Counted from the first letter of the stretch, positions 36,203 through 48,485 are shown. The stretch: DNA of 64,000 nt from Helianthus annuus (GCF_002127325.2 NC_035444.2:37793140-37857139); one strand, 5' to 3'. Notes: a model not told the origin generated them from the letters alone. A program made the numbers and translations.

Positions 36203-38107
36203 ATGGCAGGAGGCAAGAGACAAAAGACTACGGGTCAAGCTTCATCATCCGGGATCGGGTCTTCTTCCGGTTTAATACCGAAGAAGTGGGAGCAACTGAG
36301 CTCTGTTGAGGAAAATGATGCAAGATTATACCGACAAGATTGGGAATGGGCAAAGTTCAGGGATAGCCAAAGTGCTAGAATTTGGGACGACGAGAAGAAC
36401 AAACAGTTGTCGAGCTATCAAGATAGAAAGTTAGAAGCGAAGTTGTGGAAATGGAAGATGGTGAATGGGGTGAACACGTCGGTTCCAACAAGAGTGATAT
36501 GTGAACGGACCGTGAATGTAGAGGAATTCCGGAACATCGGGATTGTACAAATGTTTGAGAGGTTAGGATGGGATAGTGTTTTGGATTGGTGTGAAGACAA
36601 TACTTCCAGGATTTACTTGTCGGAAGTATGTGAATGGTTGTCCACCTTGAGGCTTGTCAACAAGAATGAATCCCCTTCACAGTGGAAGTTAGTGGGGAAG
36701 ACAACTCGAGGAATCATGACGATGTCGTTCGAAACTATGAATCGTATTGCTCGGTTTGACTCTTTGGGAGCACAAGCATATGACTACCCCACCATCGAGC
36801 AGTTTTTGGATAATCATTTGAACATCAATGACGGTGAGCAGTTGATAGAGGTTATCTTGCCGACCCACCCAGGGGGTGACATGAAACGGAAGCATATGTC
36901 ACTTGAGGGAAAGATTTTGCAGGGGATCTCGGTTGAGAACATATTGGCAAGGTTTGGTGATCACGGGGGAGTGAGAGTAAGTGATTGCAGGGTGGTGCAT
37001 GCTTTACTGTATGGGACCCCAACACTGTCGTGGAGGCACATAGTAATGATGAACACATGGGCTACCAGGGAGTCGTCCCAGAGGCGGTTTATTCCGTATG
37101 CACGCCTCATTAGTGCCATGATTGTGCAGCAAAATTGCTTACCCTTGGAAGCACTATGGGTCTCTAAGCCAGTGGAGGAATTTAACGTGGCTTACATGAA
37201 GAAAAATTGGAAGATAGAGGTCAAGTTCTCGGGAAATAAGTATGTCGTGACCGATGAGTTGGGGAACAAGTATGAGGTCCGTACTTCTGGGGCACCACCC
37301 GTGCAGGAAGAAGATGTGGAGATGGAGGAAGAAGAGGAGGAAGCTGAACCCTCCGGTGCACAAAGACCAAGGCAACGTTATATGCGGCCACATAGGGAGA
37401 TTAACGCAGAGGTGGCAGGTTTTGTGACCCGACGACGGGTGCCCTCCTACAAAAATTTTGATAGGGGGCAACAGGAGATATATGATAATGTCTCCGCGTG
37501 AATAGGTGAAGGTCGGGAATACAATCAACAGAGAAAAGCTTGGGAGGAGTCTCATGGATCCTCGATGCTCGAATATTGGGAGGCTCAAGGAGCCCAACGT
37601 GAAAGCATGAATAAATTTATGGAAGAGCAGGAACTGTTCCAGGCCATGCAAAGGTCACAAATGGAACAGTTAGCAAAAATGCAAGAGGATGAGGCAGCCC
37701 GAAGGCGGGCATGGGAAGAAGCGGAAGCGGCGCGTCGACAACAAGAAGAAGAATTGAACCGCCGCCGTTGGAGTGCCATGTACGTCTCTCAACAGATGGC
37801 GCTTAATAACACCAAAGTGTTGCATGATCAGGAGCGACACCATAGAGACTACCAAGCCGGCCTTCCCTACGCCGAGCACTCGGGGTGGACAAATTACTCC
37901 GATCTTCCCTATCCTCAAGGCCCATCCGACCCGACTCCGCATTGGCCCGAAGCGGTAGGGTCTAGCTTCGTTCCAATCCCGTACCAACCACCGCCCCAAG
38001 GGGAGCAAAGCCCCTTAGATAACTATAGGGAAATGTTCGAGGCCCTCACTGGTTATCCATACCAACCCAACCCGCCAATGGATCCAAACGAGCGATATCA
38101 GCGGTAG
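36203..38107 (+). pseudogene. Third (env-position) ORF of the Athila-type element, interrupted by one stop
   Basis: The frame begins MAGGKRQKTTG and runs 635 codons with one in-frame TGA at 37499-37501. The first part (432 residues) has a folded-looking core with PTRVICERTVNVEEF and WRHIVMMNTWATR, followed by an acidic run (EEDVEMEEEEEEAEP). This resembles the plant retrotransposon ORF placed downstream of pol in Athila elements (ATHILA ORF-1 / putative plant transposon protein families). The part after the stop is an Ala/Glu/Arg/Gln-rich coiled coil (QEDEAARRRAWEEAEAARRQ) and a Pro-rich tail. I see no clear signal peptide or membrane anchor, so an envelope role is unsupported. Confidence 0.75.
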
Positions 38108-39964
38108 AGGTATGGTATGTTTTATGTTGTTGTTGTTGTATAGTTTATTCCATTATTTCTTTTCATTTTTATTTAATTTATGTCTAGTTAAATGAACTTT
38201 GTGGGTGTGTTCCCTATATAACCCTCACGAGACCGACTCGTCCTCCCGAGCTATCGGGAGGTTTAAAGGGCTTGTTGCATACGCTAAATGCAACCGTGAT
38301 TCCTACGAAAGTGAGTTAGGCATGTTATTGTTGTAAATTATTTTTTCCACATAAATCAAAGTAAAATAATGTATGACTTGGTAATAATTTCATAAAAGTG
38401 GTAGAACTAGGTAACTAACAAATTTTGATGGTTGTGAGAAGCATGCTTCTACACAAGGGTTAAGATTTGTAGGTACATTATGTTCGTGAGACGACCGCTT
38501 TGTTGAAAAAATGAAGAGCACACGAGGAACTAGCGAAAAACCAGGTGCATACGTTTCTTTTTATCATTGATTTTTAGTAGCAAATAAGTGGATTGTAAAT
38601 TGTATTTTATTTTCCGGGGTGTAATTTTGGGGAGGTTAGCCGTGTCACATCCCTTGTGCTTTAAAAACTCTAGTTCTTACACATTGAGGACAATATGTAC
38701 CTCAAGTGTGGGGATGGGGGAGTAGTAAAAATTTTCGATTTTGACCCGTTCATTTAAATACTACACATTGAGGACAATGTTTACCTCAAGTGTGGGGATG
38801 GGGGAAAATTTCAAAAATTTTTCAAAAATGTCTTGTTTTCAAAGCAATCTCAAAAAGCACAAGTAACCAAGTCAACGAAGGATGTCACAAACCATTTGGT
38901 CTTTTGTCATGGTCAAGTTCAAATTAATAAGCATATCGGGTATTTAGCGGGTGGTTATTTGAGAATAATTCGCCCAAGGAACTAGCAATGTATGCATATC
39001 ACATATCATACCCTTATACGTGAGGTTTGAGCCCTTTATACATCATAGATGCACATTCACATGTTTCTTTGTTTGAGTGGGCCATTAGTCGCGTATTGTA
39101 GAACTTGCAACTTTTGATACATTTGAGACTATAGACCAAATACAAGCACGAGAATGATTAAGGCATTAGGTAAACCTTTTTTTCTCTTTAAACCATTTTT
39201 ATATCCTTACCCGAACAAACTCCTTAGTTGCCCATTTTGAGCCTAGACCTTTCGTTTGATCACCCACTTAGCCCATAACCATAAGCCTTTTCTTTTTAAA
39301 CCCGTGTGATGAAAATTCGATTATAGGAACTTAAGTTTGTATAGTTGTGATTCATTTGTAAAAAAAAAAAAAAAAATTTCAGAAAATGTTGCGAAAAAGA
39401 ATGAAAAAGCATTGAGAAAAACACAAAAAGATGTGCTAGTAGTTTGTTGAATAAAAGGCGAAAGTTGTTGCCTCATAGTTGATGTTTATAATTAGTCTTG
39501 TTTAGTTTAGTGGTTTGTAATAAGAATCGAATTTTTCATCACTATAGCCACTTTAAAATGTCTTATTCCCTACCCTTCGCCTAGCCCCGTTACAACCCTT
39601 CAAAGACCTTTTGACTAGTGCTTAGTATTTGTGTTTGATAGTGGAGAATGATTGAGTTGCAAGCATATGCGGGTACGTGTTCTAATCGGTTTGAGCGATT
39701 AATTGTTGAAATGCTAATACATTATACATGTTAGCAAATTTTTAAGCCGAGTGGAGAGCACATTGTGAGGGATATGCATGAGTTGTTAGTTTTACGGGCG
39801 GGTTAATCTTGGGTAACCATTTGTGTATCTAAAGCACGTTACCATTAAATACATTGAATATTGTAAAGAGTTTGAACTTTAGCATGACATTAGACCTTAA
39901 CCTTTGTCTTGGGAATGGGATGTATGTTCGTTGTTCGACCCACGTGAAAGTGAAAAACAGATTT
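38108..39964 (+). other. 3' untranslated region of the Athila-type element
   Basis: No coding frame. It contains two polypurine-like modules, 38681-38720 and 38763-38804. Both read ACATTGAGGACAAT, then CTCAAGTGTGGGGATGGGGG. An A-run lies at 39360-39376. Confidence 0.8.
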
Positions 39965-39998
39965 GCTTGAGGACAAGCAAAAGACAAGTGTGGGGATG
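39965..39998 (+). other. Polypurine tract of the Athila-type element
   Basis: GCTTGAGGACAAGC is followed by AAGTGTGGGGATG, which abuts the LTR start TGATACGTGG at 39999. It is a fourth version of the GAGGACAA / GTGTGGGGATG module seen upstream. Confidence 0.85.
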
Positions 39999-41404
39999 TG
40001 ATACGTGGTTAGAAACCGGTGCTTGTTATTGTTTAACTTAACGTTTTTACGCAAGTTTTAGTTTCGAATAGCCTACTTTTAATCAAGAATGTGTTCTGCA
40101 GGTTTGATGGAGTTTAAGGAGCTTTTCGGGAGCTTTACGGGTCACCGGGTCGAAAACCGGAGCACCGGGATGCGTTACGGATCAATCGGGAGTGCAAGGA
40201 GCGAAAAATGGAAAAGTGGATTTTTAGGGGCCGTCGGCGACGGGGGTATACCCGTCCCGGACGGGTCCCAGAAAGCCCCGTAGACACATTGTGGCCGTAT
40301 CCAGACATTTAGGCCGTCGGAAGAAGGAGAGCAAACCAGAACCCGTCGCCGACGGGTTGAGGGCCGTCGGCGACGGCCTGTCAAAACTGGAAACGCGCAG
40401 ATTGTGAATTTGGGGGTTATGCTCGATTATGATTGGTTCTTGGACATTAAATTCGGAAGTTACAGATTTTTGGGATTTTGAAAAACATTCTTGGAGCCAT
40501 CTTTCATCACCACTTCATCTCTAATCCACCTATCATCCATACTACAACCTTGAATCATCAACCACCATCAACACCATCCAATCTTCATTCCATAACCCTA
40601 ATCATCAACCATCATTCAATCGATTCAATTTCTCCACCACAAACCCTAACCATTCTTTCACCTTAAAGCTTCATGATGATCCAACTCAAGTCTACGACAT
40701 CCGGTGATCAAGTTTCTTCGATCATGCGTGGCTAATTCCTTGGAGGTTTCACCCCGGTGTAGGTTAATTGTAAGTCTAGGGTTAAAACATTGTTCTTGGA
40801 TTGATTTTGTGACAAATTGCTTCTTGATTTGAAACTTATGATAATTGTCTTGCATTTGTATTGAATTCGTAAACCGTCGAGTGAAGATTAAACTTGACTT
40901 TATGAAATGTTTATGTGCAATTATGCCTTGTCTAGGTTAGAGTTTACATGTTCTTGGTAACGAAGTGCATTGTGGTCCGTTCTTTATAACGTTGATAGCT
41001 CTTGGCACCTAAGCCGTGTAACACTAAACTCGTTAATCGTTTTTGCAATTGAATCAATCTTAAAACGTGTAGGAACCCTAGGAATGCAATTACCGAACCG
41101 GGTGTGAACCTTGTTTTCTTATTTTTGTTCAAACAATCAATTCCACTTCTTGCGTTTAGTAATCGTGAGTAATTAATTTAGTTAATCATTTTAGTTATTC
41201 TAATTCACAACTTCCAATCAAACAAAAAACATACAAAAACAATATAGCAAGCTTCATAAAAGTGACAACGTCTTATAATTCAATCAAATCCGCACACAAA
41301 CCACATACTCTTCGTGGTTCGACCCCTTGCTACCACTAGCTATTTGTTAAGGGTAATTAGGGTATATAAATATTATCTTTGACCGGAGCGCGACACTCCG
41401 ATCA
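39999..41404 (+). repeat. 3' LTR of the Athila-type element
   Basis: 1,406 bp, the same length as the 5' LTR. Differences seen: A/G near 13091/40202, A/G near 13275/40380, C/T near 13625/40729 and T/C near 14167/41270. It is followed by the CTATA duplication. Confidence 0.95.
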
Positions 41405-41852
41405 CTATACAAACAATCAGACTCAATAACCAGCCATCCAAAGCTCCCCTTTCTCAAGTACTAGTTACCTATTTACTCAACACTACAAAATCTAAGCAAA
41501 TTCAAAGATATTGACTTTGACAAAAGTTTGACTTTAGGTATACGGGTCGTCAACACAGCTGGCATCCCCATTGGCTAGCACTAGTTTTTCATCCCTGTCA
41601 TCTTCCAACGTGAGCTTCTGTAATGAAGCTTCTTCAACATTTTCTTCACGTGGGATATGGATTCATCTTCTCCAATCCGTACGTCTCCTTACCTTCTCAC
41701 CCTGCAACGTTAAACCACATTTTGGAATAATAATCAGAACTAAAAGTTAAACGCACCAACGCAATACAACTTATAAATAACAAAAGACACGGTATCACTT
41801 GTATGTCATTTATTAGAAGGAGCACTTGAACTTCAACTGTTGATGTGTGGAA

Positions 41853-43643
41853 ATGTGACTATTAATTTCGAACAAGTTTTAAAAATGGAATCACTAACTA
41901 AACCACACACAATCGGCAAGTGCACCGGGTGCAGTGTAGTGTAGATGGCAAGACCGGATATCAATCTGTGGACACTATATGCAAACTTTAGATAATGAAC
42001 CTCTATCGAATATAAAGTCAATTTCTAAGTTTGTTTTAAGTTGATTTTTGATATTTAACTAATAACTAAATTAATTAAGAAAGCGTAGAAAACAAAACAA
42101 GCAAAATGAAGCAAACACGAGAGCAAATTGTGATCAAATATATATGAGATAAGGACTACCTGGGTGTCGAATCCCTAGAATCATGCAATGCTAATATGAC
42201 AATGATAATGGTTAAATATCTATTTCCCTTGATTGACCCCCCGCTAGAGATGTCCCAAACGAAAGAGCAAGACTAAATGTGAAGTGCTAGAACGAACCGG
42301 CTCGAGCTATCGATACCAAATCCTACGAAGATCAAGCAATGAAAGCAACTTTACCCCCAAAGCCCTCAAATCGCAAAGCAAACTCAACCTTGATAATTGA
42401 AATCCTAGGAAACCTTAATTACGATGCAATAAACGAGCCTGAGCTATCGGTCACCAAATTTACCCACCAATAATTAGCTAATAACCTAGCTCACCCTAAT
42501 CGTCTTTCGAGTCACACGATGAGGATGCAAGTTTTAATATAGTGATTTTAATTATTAGTCAACTTGGTCAATTTCTCAACACAATACCTAACCCGAAAAT
42601 CCTAAGATAACCGAATTAAATTAAATTCTAAGTCTAGGGGGAATTTCTTCGTGCCTAAACCGCTAAATTTATTTACTAATAAAATAACCAAAACATACCA
42701 ACATGCAATATCAAGATCAATATCAAAGAAAAGTTATGTAAATCACATCAAATAACCGAAAACATGTCACAAACGCACTGCAATCCTCTAGTTCATCTAA
42801 ATCCAGGTAATTATGAAGTTTAGCTACTCATAATATTCAAGAAATCAACAAAACAAGGTCTGAAACAAACTGAATTCATAGTTCAAGACGAACCGAATAC
42901 GCCCAAAACTCGAACCGAAAGCTTCCCAAACCTTCAATCAGCCTCAAAGTGCTCCAAGATCGTCCTCCTAATGCCCTTTGCCATCTGCTCTGATCTTCCA
43001 GGCCGTCCACTCCTATCAATATATATCCCCATATACTAGCATGCACTAGGGTTATTATTTTCCATGCCCACTAATTTGACGCCAAGCCCAAAGGAAATAA
43101 AAACAATTCCCCCTGTATGTTTGTCGATAATATGGCTGGGGTTTATTTTTGGGCGGCCCACTACTGATGTTGAAAATAATTAAATGGGATCCCTTTTGTT
43201 CCTTCACGCCAATATATATGCATACCGAACACCCTCTAAATTCTTTTGGCGACCCACTAAGAAATATCCTCAACACTAAAAATCCATTAATTCATAATCT
43301 CCTGTTGAAACATAGAATTAATTACGTATCAACATAAACCAAATAAATAACGAATTTGACATTTAATTACAATTCACCTTTCAAGACACATTCAATTCCT
43401 AATTAAGACACTTTATCTATTTCAATTTCATGTCTCGTTTAATTTTTTCACCCATCAAGTTAATTAAAACATTTAATTCTAATATTTCTTAACTTGTATT
43501 CAAAGCATTTTAATTATCACCATTTATTCATCTTTTTGAACATCCTTCTCATTTTCCTTTTAAACCTTTAAATTGTAATTATAAATCAAGAATGAGTAGA
43601 ATTTAGCCAAAATAACCCTAAAGGTAGTCAAAAGTGTAGGAAT
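41853..43643. repeat. Repeat-derived insert inside the LARP1 remnant
   Basis: No gene. It holds words such as CGGCAAGTGCACCGG, GTGGACACTATATGC and two GAGCTATCG(A/G)(T/C)ACCAAAT blocks (42303 and 42432), typical of old plant LTR or leader sequence. I could not define its ends. Confidence 0.4.
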
Positions 43644-43652
43644 ATTTATATA

Positions 43653-44330
43653 GGGGATGGTTCAAATGAAAACCACTTTTATTGTGAAAACTCGAAACCT
43701 AAACCCCCCACCCCCACCCCCCCCCCCAAAAAAAAACCTAAATTCACCCTCCCACCAAAAGCCTAACCCCCCCCCCCCACCCCAAAAACCTAAACCCCCC
43801 CACCCCCACCCTCCCGAAAACCTAAAACTAAACCCTAAACATAAACCCGAAAAAAACCTAACCCCCCCCCCCCACCCCCACCCCCCAAAAACCTAAACCC
43901 CCCTCCCCCCCATACCCAAAAACCTAATCCTAATCCTAAACCTCCAAAAAAACTAACCCTAAAAGCTAAACTAGACTCAAAAAGCTAATTTTAAGCATTA
44001 ATGCACATTGTAGTACATGTTATATTGCACATGTGCACTACTATAATAATAGTATTGAAAACAAGACGACACCATAAATCTTTTTTATGTCATAAAAAAT
44101 ATGCTCGAATATACTTGAATGAAAGATAAGAAAATTTGTGATCTTATGGTGTCATTTTTGTTTTAAAATGATAACGTATGGAGAAATGAGAAATGTTTGA
44201 AAAGTTATATATTTTTTATTCCAATTTTACCCCTCCTTCATTAAAAGTCTTCTCCCCCTCCTTTTTAGTGGGTTTTAGTTAGTTTTCTAGTTTTCACAAT
44301 AACTAGTGGTTTTCATTTGAACCTTCCCCT
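43653..44330. mobile_element. Mutator-type MITE
   Basis: Inverted ends of at least 45 bp: the left end starts GGGGATGGTTCAAATGAAAA, and the right end read backwards starts AGGGGAAGGTTCAAATGAAA. Both continue with CCACT...TATTGTGAAAACT. A 9-bp near-duplication flanks it (ATTTATATA at 43644-43652, ACTTATATA at 44331-44339, one mismatch), the MULE target size. It has no transposase. It lies between the La-motif fragments of the LARP1 remnant. Confidence 0.8.
43697..43935. repeat. C-rich low-complexity tract with telomere-like CCTAAACCC words
   Basis: Runs of up to about 12 C alternate with CCTAAA-type words inside the MITE. It is degenerate, with no regular array, so an interstitial telomere tract is not supported. 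Confidence 0.8.
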
Positions 44331-45410
44331 ACTTATATAAAGATATGTATATTTTAGAGTACATCAACTGTATTTGAATATGTCAAGGTGCTCAATATCA
44401 TCTGTAAGTTTTTGGACCTGAAACATGATACAATAAAAACTCATCAATGAACGCTATTAGAATTAAAGGGTTTATTATTATCATCTAAAACATGATACTT
44501 ATCTTTAGAAACCAACAATGATACAGGTACCCATCCCTCATCATCTATATGCAAACTCAAAAAGTTGTCTTTTACCCAATTTTCATCGCTGTGGTTAACA
44601 AAAGAATTACATGAGCTACAAAATGAAAACAAATTCCATTTCTTTAACAAACTAAGACATAAAAACACATCTGAAATAATACTCAATTTGCCAAAGTATC
44701 GAAACATGCAAAGAAGAATCCCAATACAGTATAAACATGAAAGAACCTTCTGTGAGGAAGAAAAGGTGCACCACTGTTATAAAATTCCTGAAACAATGGC
44801 GGAGCATATACATATGATGCACCCAATTCTGCAAAAAAACAATGTAAAATTCAGTCCCGGTTTTATCCAATAAACGTCAAGAAATGGATAAAATAAGAAT
44901 TTACCATAACCCACATGGGCTCCATATGGCCTTAAAGGCCAAGAACAAAAGGTGGCCGAACAAATGGTGGGGGCATATGCACATCTCTTGTAGTGGGACT
45001 TCTAGGACCATGGTGATCGCGCCTTCCACCATATCCAAAAGGCCTAGGACCAAAATTATTCCTTCGGGCCACATTCCTATTCGAAGTCCTATCAGATCTA
45101 GGCGACCAATTATTGCTCTTAAAATTTGGCTGTGAAAATTCTGTAACTACCAGTAATAAATTATCATACACGCCAAAAAGTGGGAGCGGTGGTGGCAATG
45201 GTGGCGGCGGCGGGATCGATGGCCTGTTATGGCCTACAGATGCACCAACAACACTTCCACCACGTCTCGTGGGTCGCTGTCGACCGTGGTTTGGATTATG
45301 CGGGTTTGAATTAGGCTTAACTTGTTTCTATGGTGGTTGTAATACTAAAGGTGCCTAACAAATATCAATTGATGACGTGGGTAGCTCAAGCTTAAGAAAC
45401 TAACTATAAG

Positions 45411-46030
45411 TGTAATACAACCTAAAGGGTTAAAAGGTTAAAGGGTTCGATAAATGACCAGCTGTGGTGAACAACAAAAAGCATGGAACAGGGTCACATC
45501 CTATCACACTTTACATGTGACTTCTCCCACACAGCCGCAAAAGAGCATGTGGAAGGAAACACTTTTTTATCCGCATGTCCAAAGCCTTCAACCCACCAAA
45601 AAGGGCAATCCCCTCACTGCATACATTGATCGCTGAGTCAAAGGGTTCCTCTCTTGACACATTCCTTCTTTATAAATGACCACACCTGGTCATTCAGCCA
45701 GACATTCCAAAATCTTACTCTCTCTCTAGAACTTGTACTCTACTTGTTCTATTCTTCACTTATCATGACACTATCACATTGCATGCATCAGTTCTGGGTT
45801 GAATCTCTTTCAATCCTGAACTCATAGCAATCAATAAAGGAGTGATCCGACCCTACGTATTGCATACGTGGGGGACCCTGCGACCTGCGTTAGGCAAATC
45901 AAGACTCTTGAACCCTTTTGCCTAACCAGTCTATCCACTATTCTTGGTGTTACATTTGTTGAATCTCTTAGAACCCTTTAAGGTTAGTTAAAGGGAGGTT
46001 AAAAGCTCTAACTTGAGAATGCCTTGAGGG
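45411..46030. other. Unclassified LTR-like stretch
   Basis: A TTTATAAATG box at about 45670 is followed by a pyrimidine-rich leader-like part. A TGTAATAC...GGTGTTACA arrangement (45411 to about 45953) looks LTR-like, but I found no target duplication, primer site or coding region. Confidence 0.3.
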
Positions 46031-46535
46031 ACTTGCAATATTTCATTTTACATATTTTAATTCTACATACCATCAATTCTGACCAATAAAGAAATCATCG
46101 GTGATATTCGATTCATTTCAAGTTTTGATTCTTAATCTTAACTATTGTTATGTTTAGAATGAAGCAACGAAGACTTTTCTTTTCAACAAGTTTTATGAAA
46201 GCTTGAGCTTAAGCTTGTTAAACTTAAAAAGCTCGAGATGTAATTCGGCTCGATTCGAGCTTTGTTTCTAAACTTTAAGCTCGACCCATATGTAGTTTCT
46301 CAAACTTGAGCTTTGCTTTCTTTTTTGTTTATTATTTTATAATTATTATTTTATGTCTAATTTAGTTATTTTTTTCATATTTTAATAAGGCTCAAATTAT
46401 CCACACACATCATCAATCTGCCTATTTGCACACCCCTTGTCTTCTATAGGCCTATACGAGGCGTATAGGGTTACATCAAAATCAGTGCCTAATTGGTGTC
46501 AGTTCTGGTTTGGTTGCTCCTATACGCCGCGTATA

Positions 46536-46690
46536 GGCCTATATGGGATCTGTACTACACCTGTAGGCCTATACGGAACCTATACTACACCTATTGGCAT
46601 ATATGAGATCTATACTACACCTATAGGCCTATACGGGATCTATACTACACCTATAGTCATGTACGAGACTTATACTACACCAACACAACA
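46536..46690. repeat. 30-bp minisatellite
   Basis: At least four clean 30-bp units of the type GGCCTATACGGGATCTATAC + TACACCTATA run from 46536, then degenerate units continue to about 46800. Palindromic CCTATACG..CGTATAGG words precede it (46450, 46520). An ORF through it reads a 10-residue repeat and is not taken as a gene. Confidence 0.85.
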
Positions 46691-46930
46691 CAACACAACA
46701 CAATACGATACTATATTACACCTATAGGCCTATACGGGACTTATACTACATTATATGATGCGATACTGCATCCATAGCCAATACGGGGACCTATACGAGA
46801 CTTATACTATACTTAACAATTTAAAAAAAAACTTATTATCTTATTATAAATCTTTGCTAAAACAATAAATATTATATAAAGTGTTTGTAAAAAAAACCTT
46901 ATATAAGCCTAGTACAACCATATACGAGGG

Positions 46931-46996
46931 AAAAAGACCATTTTACCTCTGGTTTGAGTTGCATACAACCCCTAAACCAGGGGTAAAATGGTCTTT
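46931..46996. repeat. Hairpin-forming inverted repeat
   Basis: Arm AAAAGACCATTTTACC + CTGGTTT is followed, after an 18-base loop, by its near-perfect complement ending in GGTAAAATGGTCTTTT. Confidence 0.85.
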
Positions 46997-47143
46997 TATG
47001 CATGTATGCCTCATATAGACCTATACGAGGCATACAAGACATGATATGACATAATCAAAGATTTTCTTGGAAATTGAAAAGGTTATATGCCCTGTCTAGA
47101 CCTATACGAGAGTGTGTGAATAGGTAGACCCTTTAATAAACTG

Positions 47144-47148
<5 letters not shown>

Positions 47149-47205
<57 letters not shown>
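47149..47205. repeat. (AT)n microsatellite
   Basis: About 28 uninterrupted AT units. Confidence 0.97.
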
Positions 47206-47208
<3 letters not shown>

Positions 47209-48413
47209 TATTAATTAAAACTTATATGAACAACGAGCTCATTTATGCCCGCAAGCCGGCTCGAGCTCGATAAGCGAAGTTCGGGCTTGGGGCTCGTTTA
47301 CTAAACGACCTTGTTTTTATAGCCCGGACTCCGGTTCATTTAAACTCAGCTCGTTTCGAGTTTTTTTTTTCAAGCCGAGCACGAGTAGCTCGCCAATAGC
47401 TCGGCTCGTGTGCCCCTTGACTCACAACTAATCAAAACTACATATTCATAGGGCTATTCAAACGCTCGGCGCCCGTCGCTCACTCGATGCTCGTTCGGAA
47501 ATTGCTCAGAAAATGTTCGTTCGATTTGACGCTCAATTGTAAACGAGGCGCTCTGCTCGGTTTGGCTAGTAAACGAGCCACACATATGCAAATGACCGCT
47601 CGGCTCGGCTCGAATTATTATTTTTAATTAGTATATATATACATATACATATACACATAAATATATAAACATGTATATACCGATATATACACAAAAATAT
47701 CAATTATACATACACACACACACACCTATATATACACATACATACATATCTACTTAAATATAAATGAAATTTATAGTTTTATATATACTACTCTATTAGA
47801 TTTCGGTCAACTATATCTATACGTACTAACCCAATCACGTCAATAAAAATTAGAGTAATATGCATGGAAAGTCACTGTGGTTTTGTAAAATAACATCTAT
47901 GGTCCCCAATTTTTGGAAATTACACCGATGCTCCATTTGGTTTGACAGTTTGTTACTCGGATAGTCACTGGAGGGGATGTTCGTTAGTTTTCTCCGTTAA
48001 ATCTATGTAAAATGACAAAATTACCCCTTGCTTTATGAAAATATAAGGAAAAACTAATTAATCTTTTAAAATATCAATTGGGCCCCATAATTAATTACTA
48101 ATTATTAAGAGTAAAATGCACAGATAGTCCCTGTGGTTTTGCAAAATAACATCTATAGTCCCCAACTTTTGGAAATTACACTGGTGCTCCCTGTGGTTTG
48201 ACAGTTTGTTTCTCGGATAGTCCCTAGAGTGGATGATGGTTAGTTTTCTCCGTTAAGTGAATGTGAAATGACAAATCTACCCTTCATCATCTCCACTCCA
48301 TAAAAACAAAACAACCCCACCCACCCACCCACCCACCCTATTTTTCTCCATGTTTCCCCCCACCATTAACCACCAACCACCACCCACCTCACCGTCTTCA
48401 CTCTAAACAGAAC

Positions 48414-48446
<33 letters not shown>

Positions 48447-48485
48447 GATCCTGATCCAAACAAAACCCCATCTCTGAAAAAGTAT

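Larger units (their letters stand above)
12896..41404 (+). mobile_element. Athila-type Ty3/gypsy retrotransposon, complete, carrying a nested element
   Basis: Two 1,406-bp LTRs (12896-14301 and 39999-41404) begin TGATACGTGG and end CTCCGATCA, flanked by the 5-bp duplication CTATA (12891-12895 and 41405-41409). The order is primer site, gag-pol, third ORF, polypurine tract, LTR. The RT motif FMDD followed by FSIFGSSFD, the protease DLGAS and the tRNA-Asp-type primer site fit the Athila lineage. Without the 13.9-kb insert the element is about 14.6 kb. I found four differences between the LTRs by eye (about 0.3 percent), so the insertion is recent. Confidence 0.95.
41534..45400 (-). pseudogene. 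LARP1: LARP1-type La-related protein pseudogene
   Basis: Minus-strand pieces in order spell a plant LARP1. A Pro-rich region comes first (45358-44911: GRQRPTRRGGSV, PPPPLPPPLPLFGVYDNLL, ARRNNFGPRPFGYGGRRDHH, RDVHMPPP). Then YVYAPPLFQEFYNSGAPFLPH leads into the La motif: QIEYYF at the exon end, DENWVKDNFLSLHIDDEGWV after the next acceptor, VQKLTDDIE (from 44417), TSTVEVQ (41826-41850) and EKVRRRTDW in the last exon (41701-41534). Breaks: TAG after LQPP, a frameshift near 44935, two donors reading AT instead of GT, a TGA after RRRTDWRR, and about 2.5 kb of inserted repeats between the last two La-motif pieces. LARP1 binds mRNA and affects 5'-TOP translation and decay; this copy cannot. Confidence 0.7.
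46185..47421. repeat. GAGCTCGG-rich remnant, possibly hAT-derived
   Basis: Both flanks carry AGCTCGAG/GGCTCG words like those of the hAT elements at 47449-50824 and 53674-54789. Paired termini and a target duplication were not found. The interior holds the 30-bp repeat array, a hairpin and the AT microsatellite listed separately. Confidence 0.35.

Noticed and set aside
43657..43896. Pro-rich ORF and telomere-like CCTAAACCC words
   Set aside because: Low-complexity C-rich DNA inside a MITE; no regular CCCTAAA array, so not called a telomeric repeat or a gene.
46437..46727. ORF with 10-residue repeats (YGIYTTPIGL type)
   Set aside because: Direct consequence of a 30-bp minisatellite being a multiple of three.
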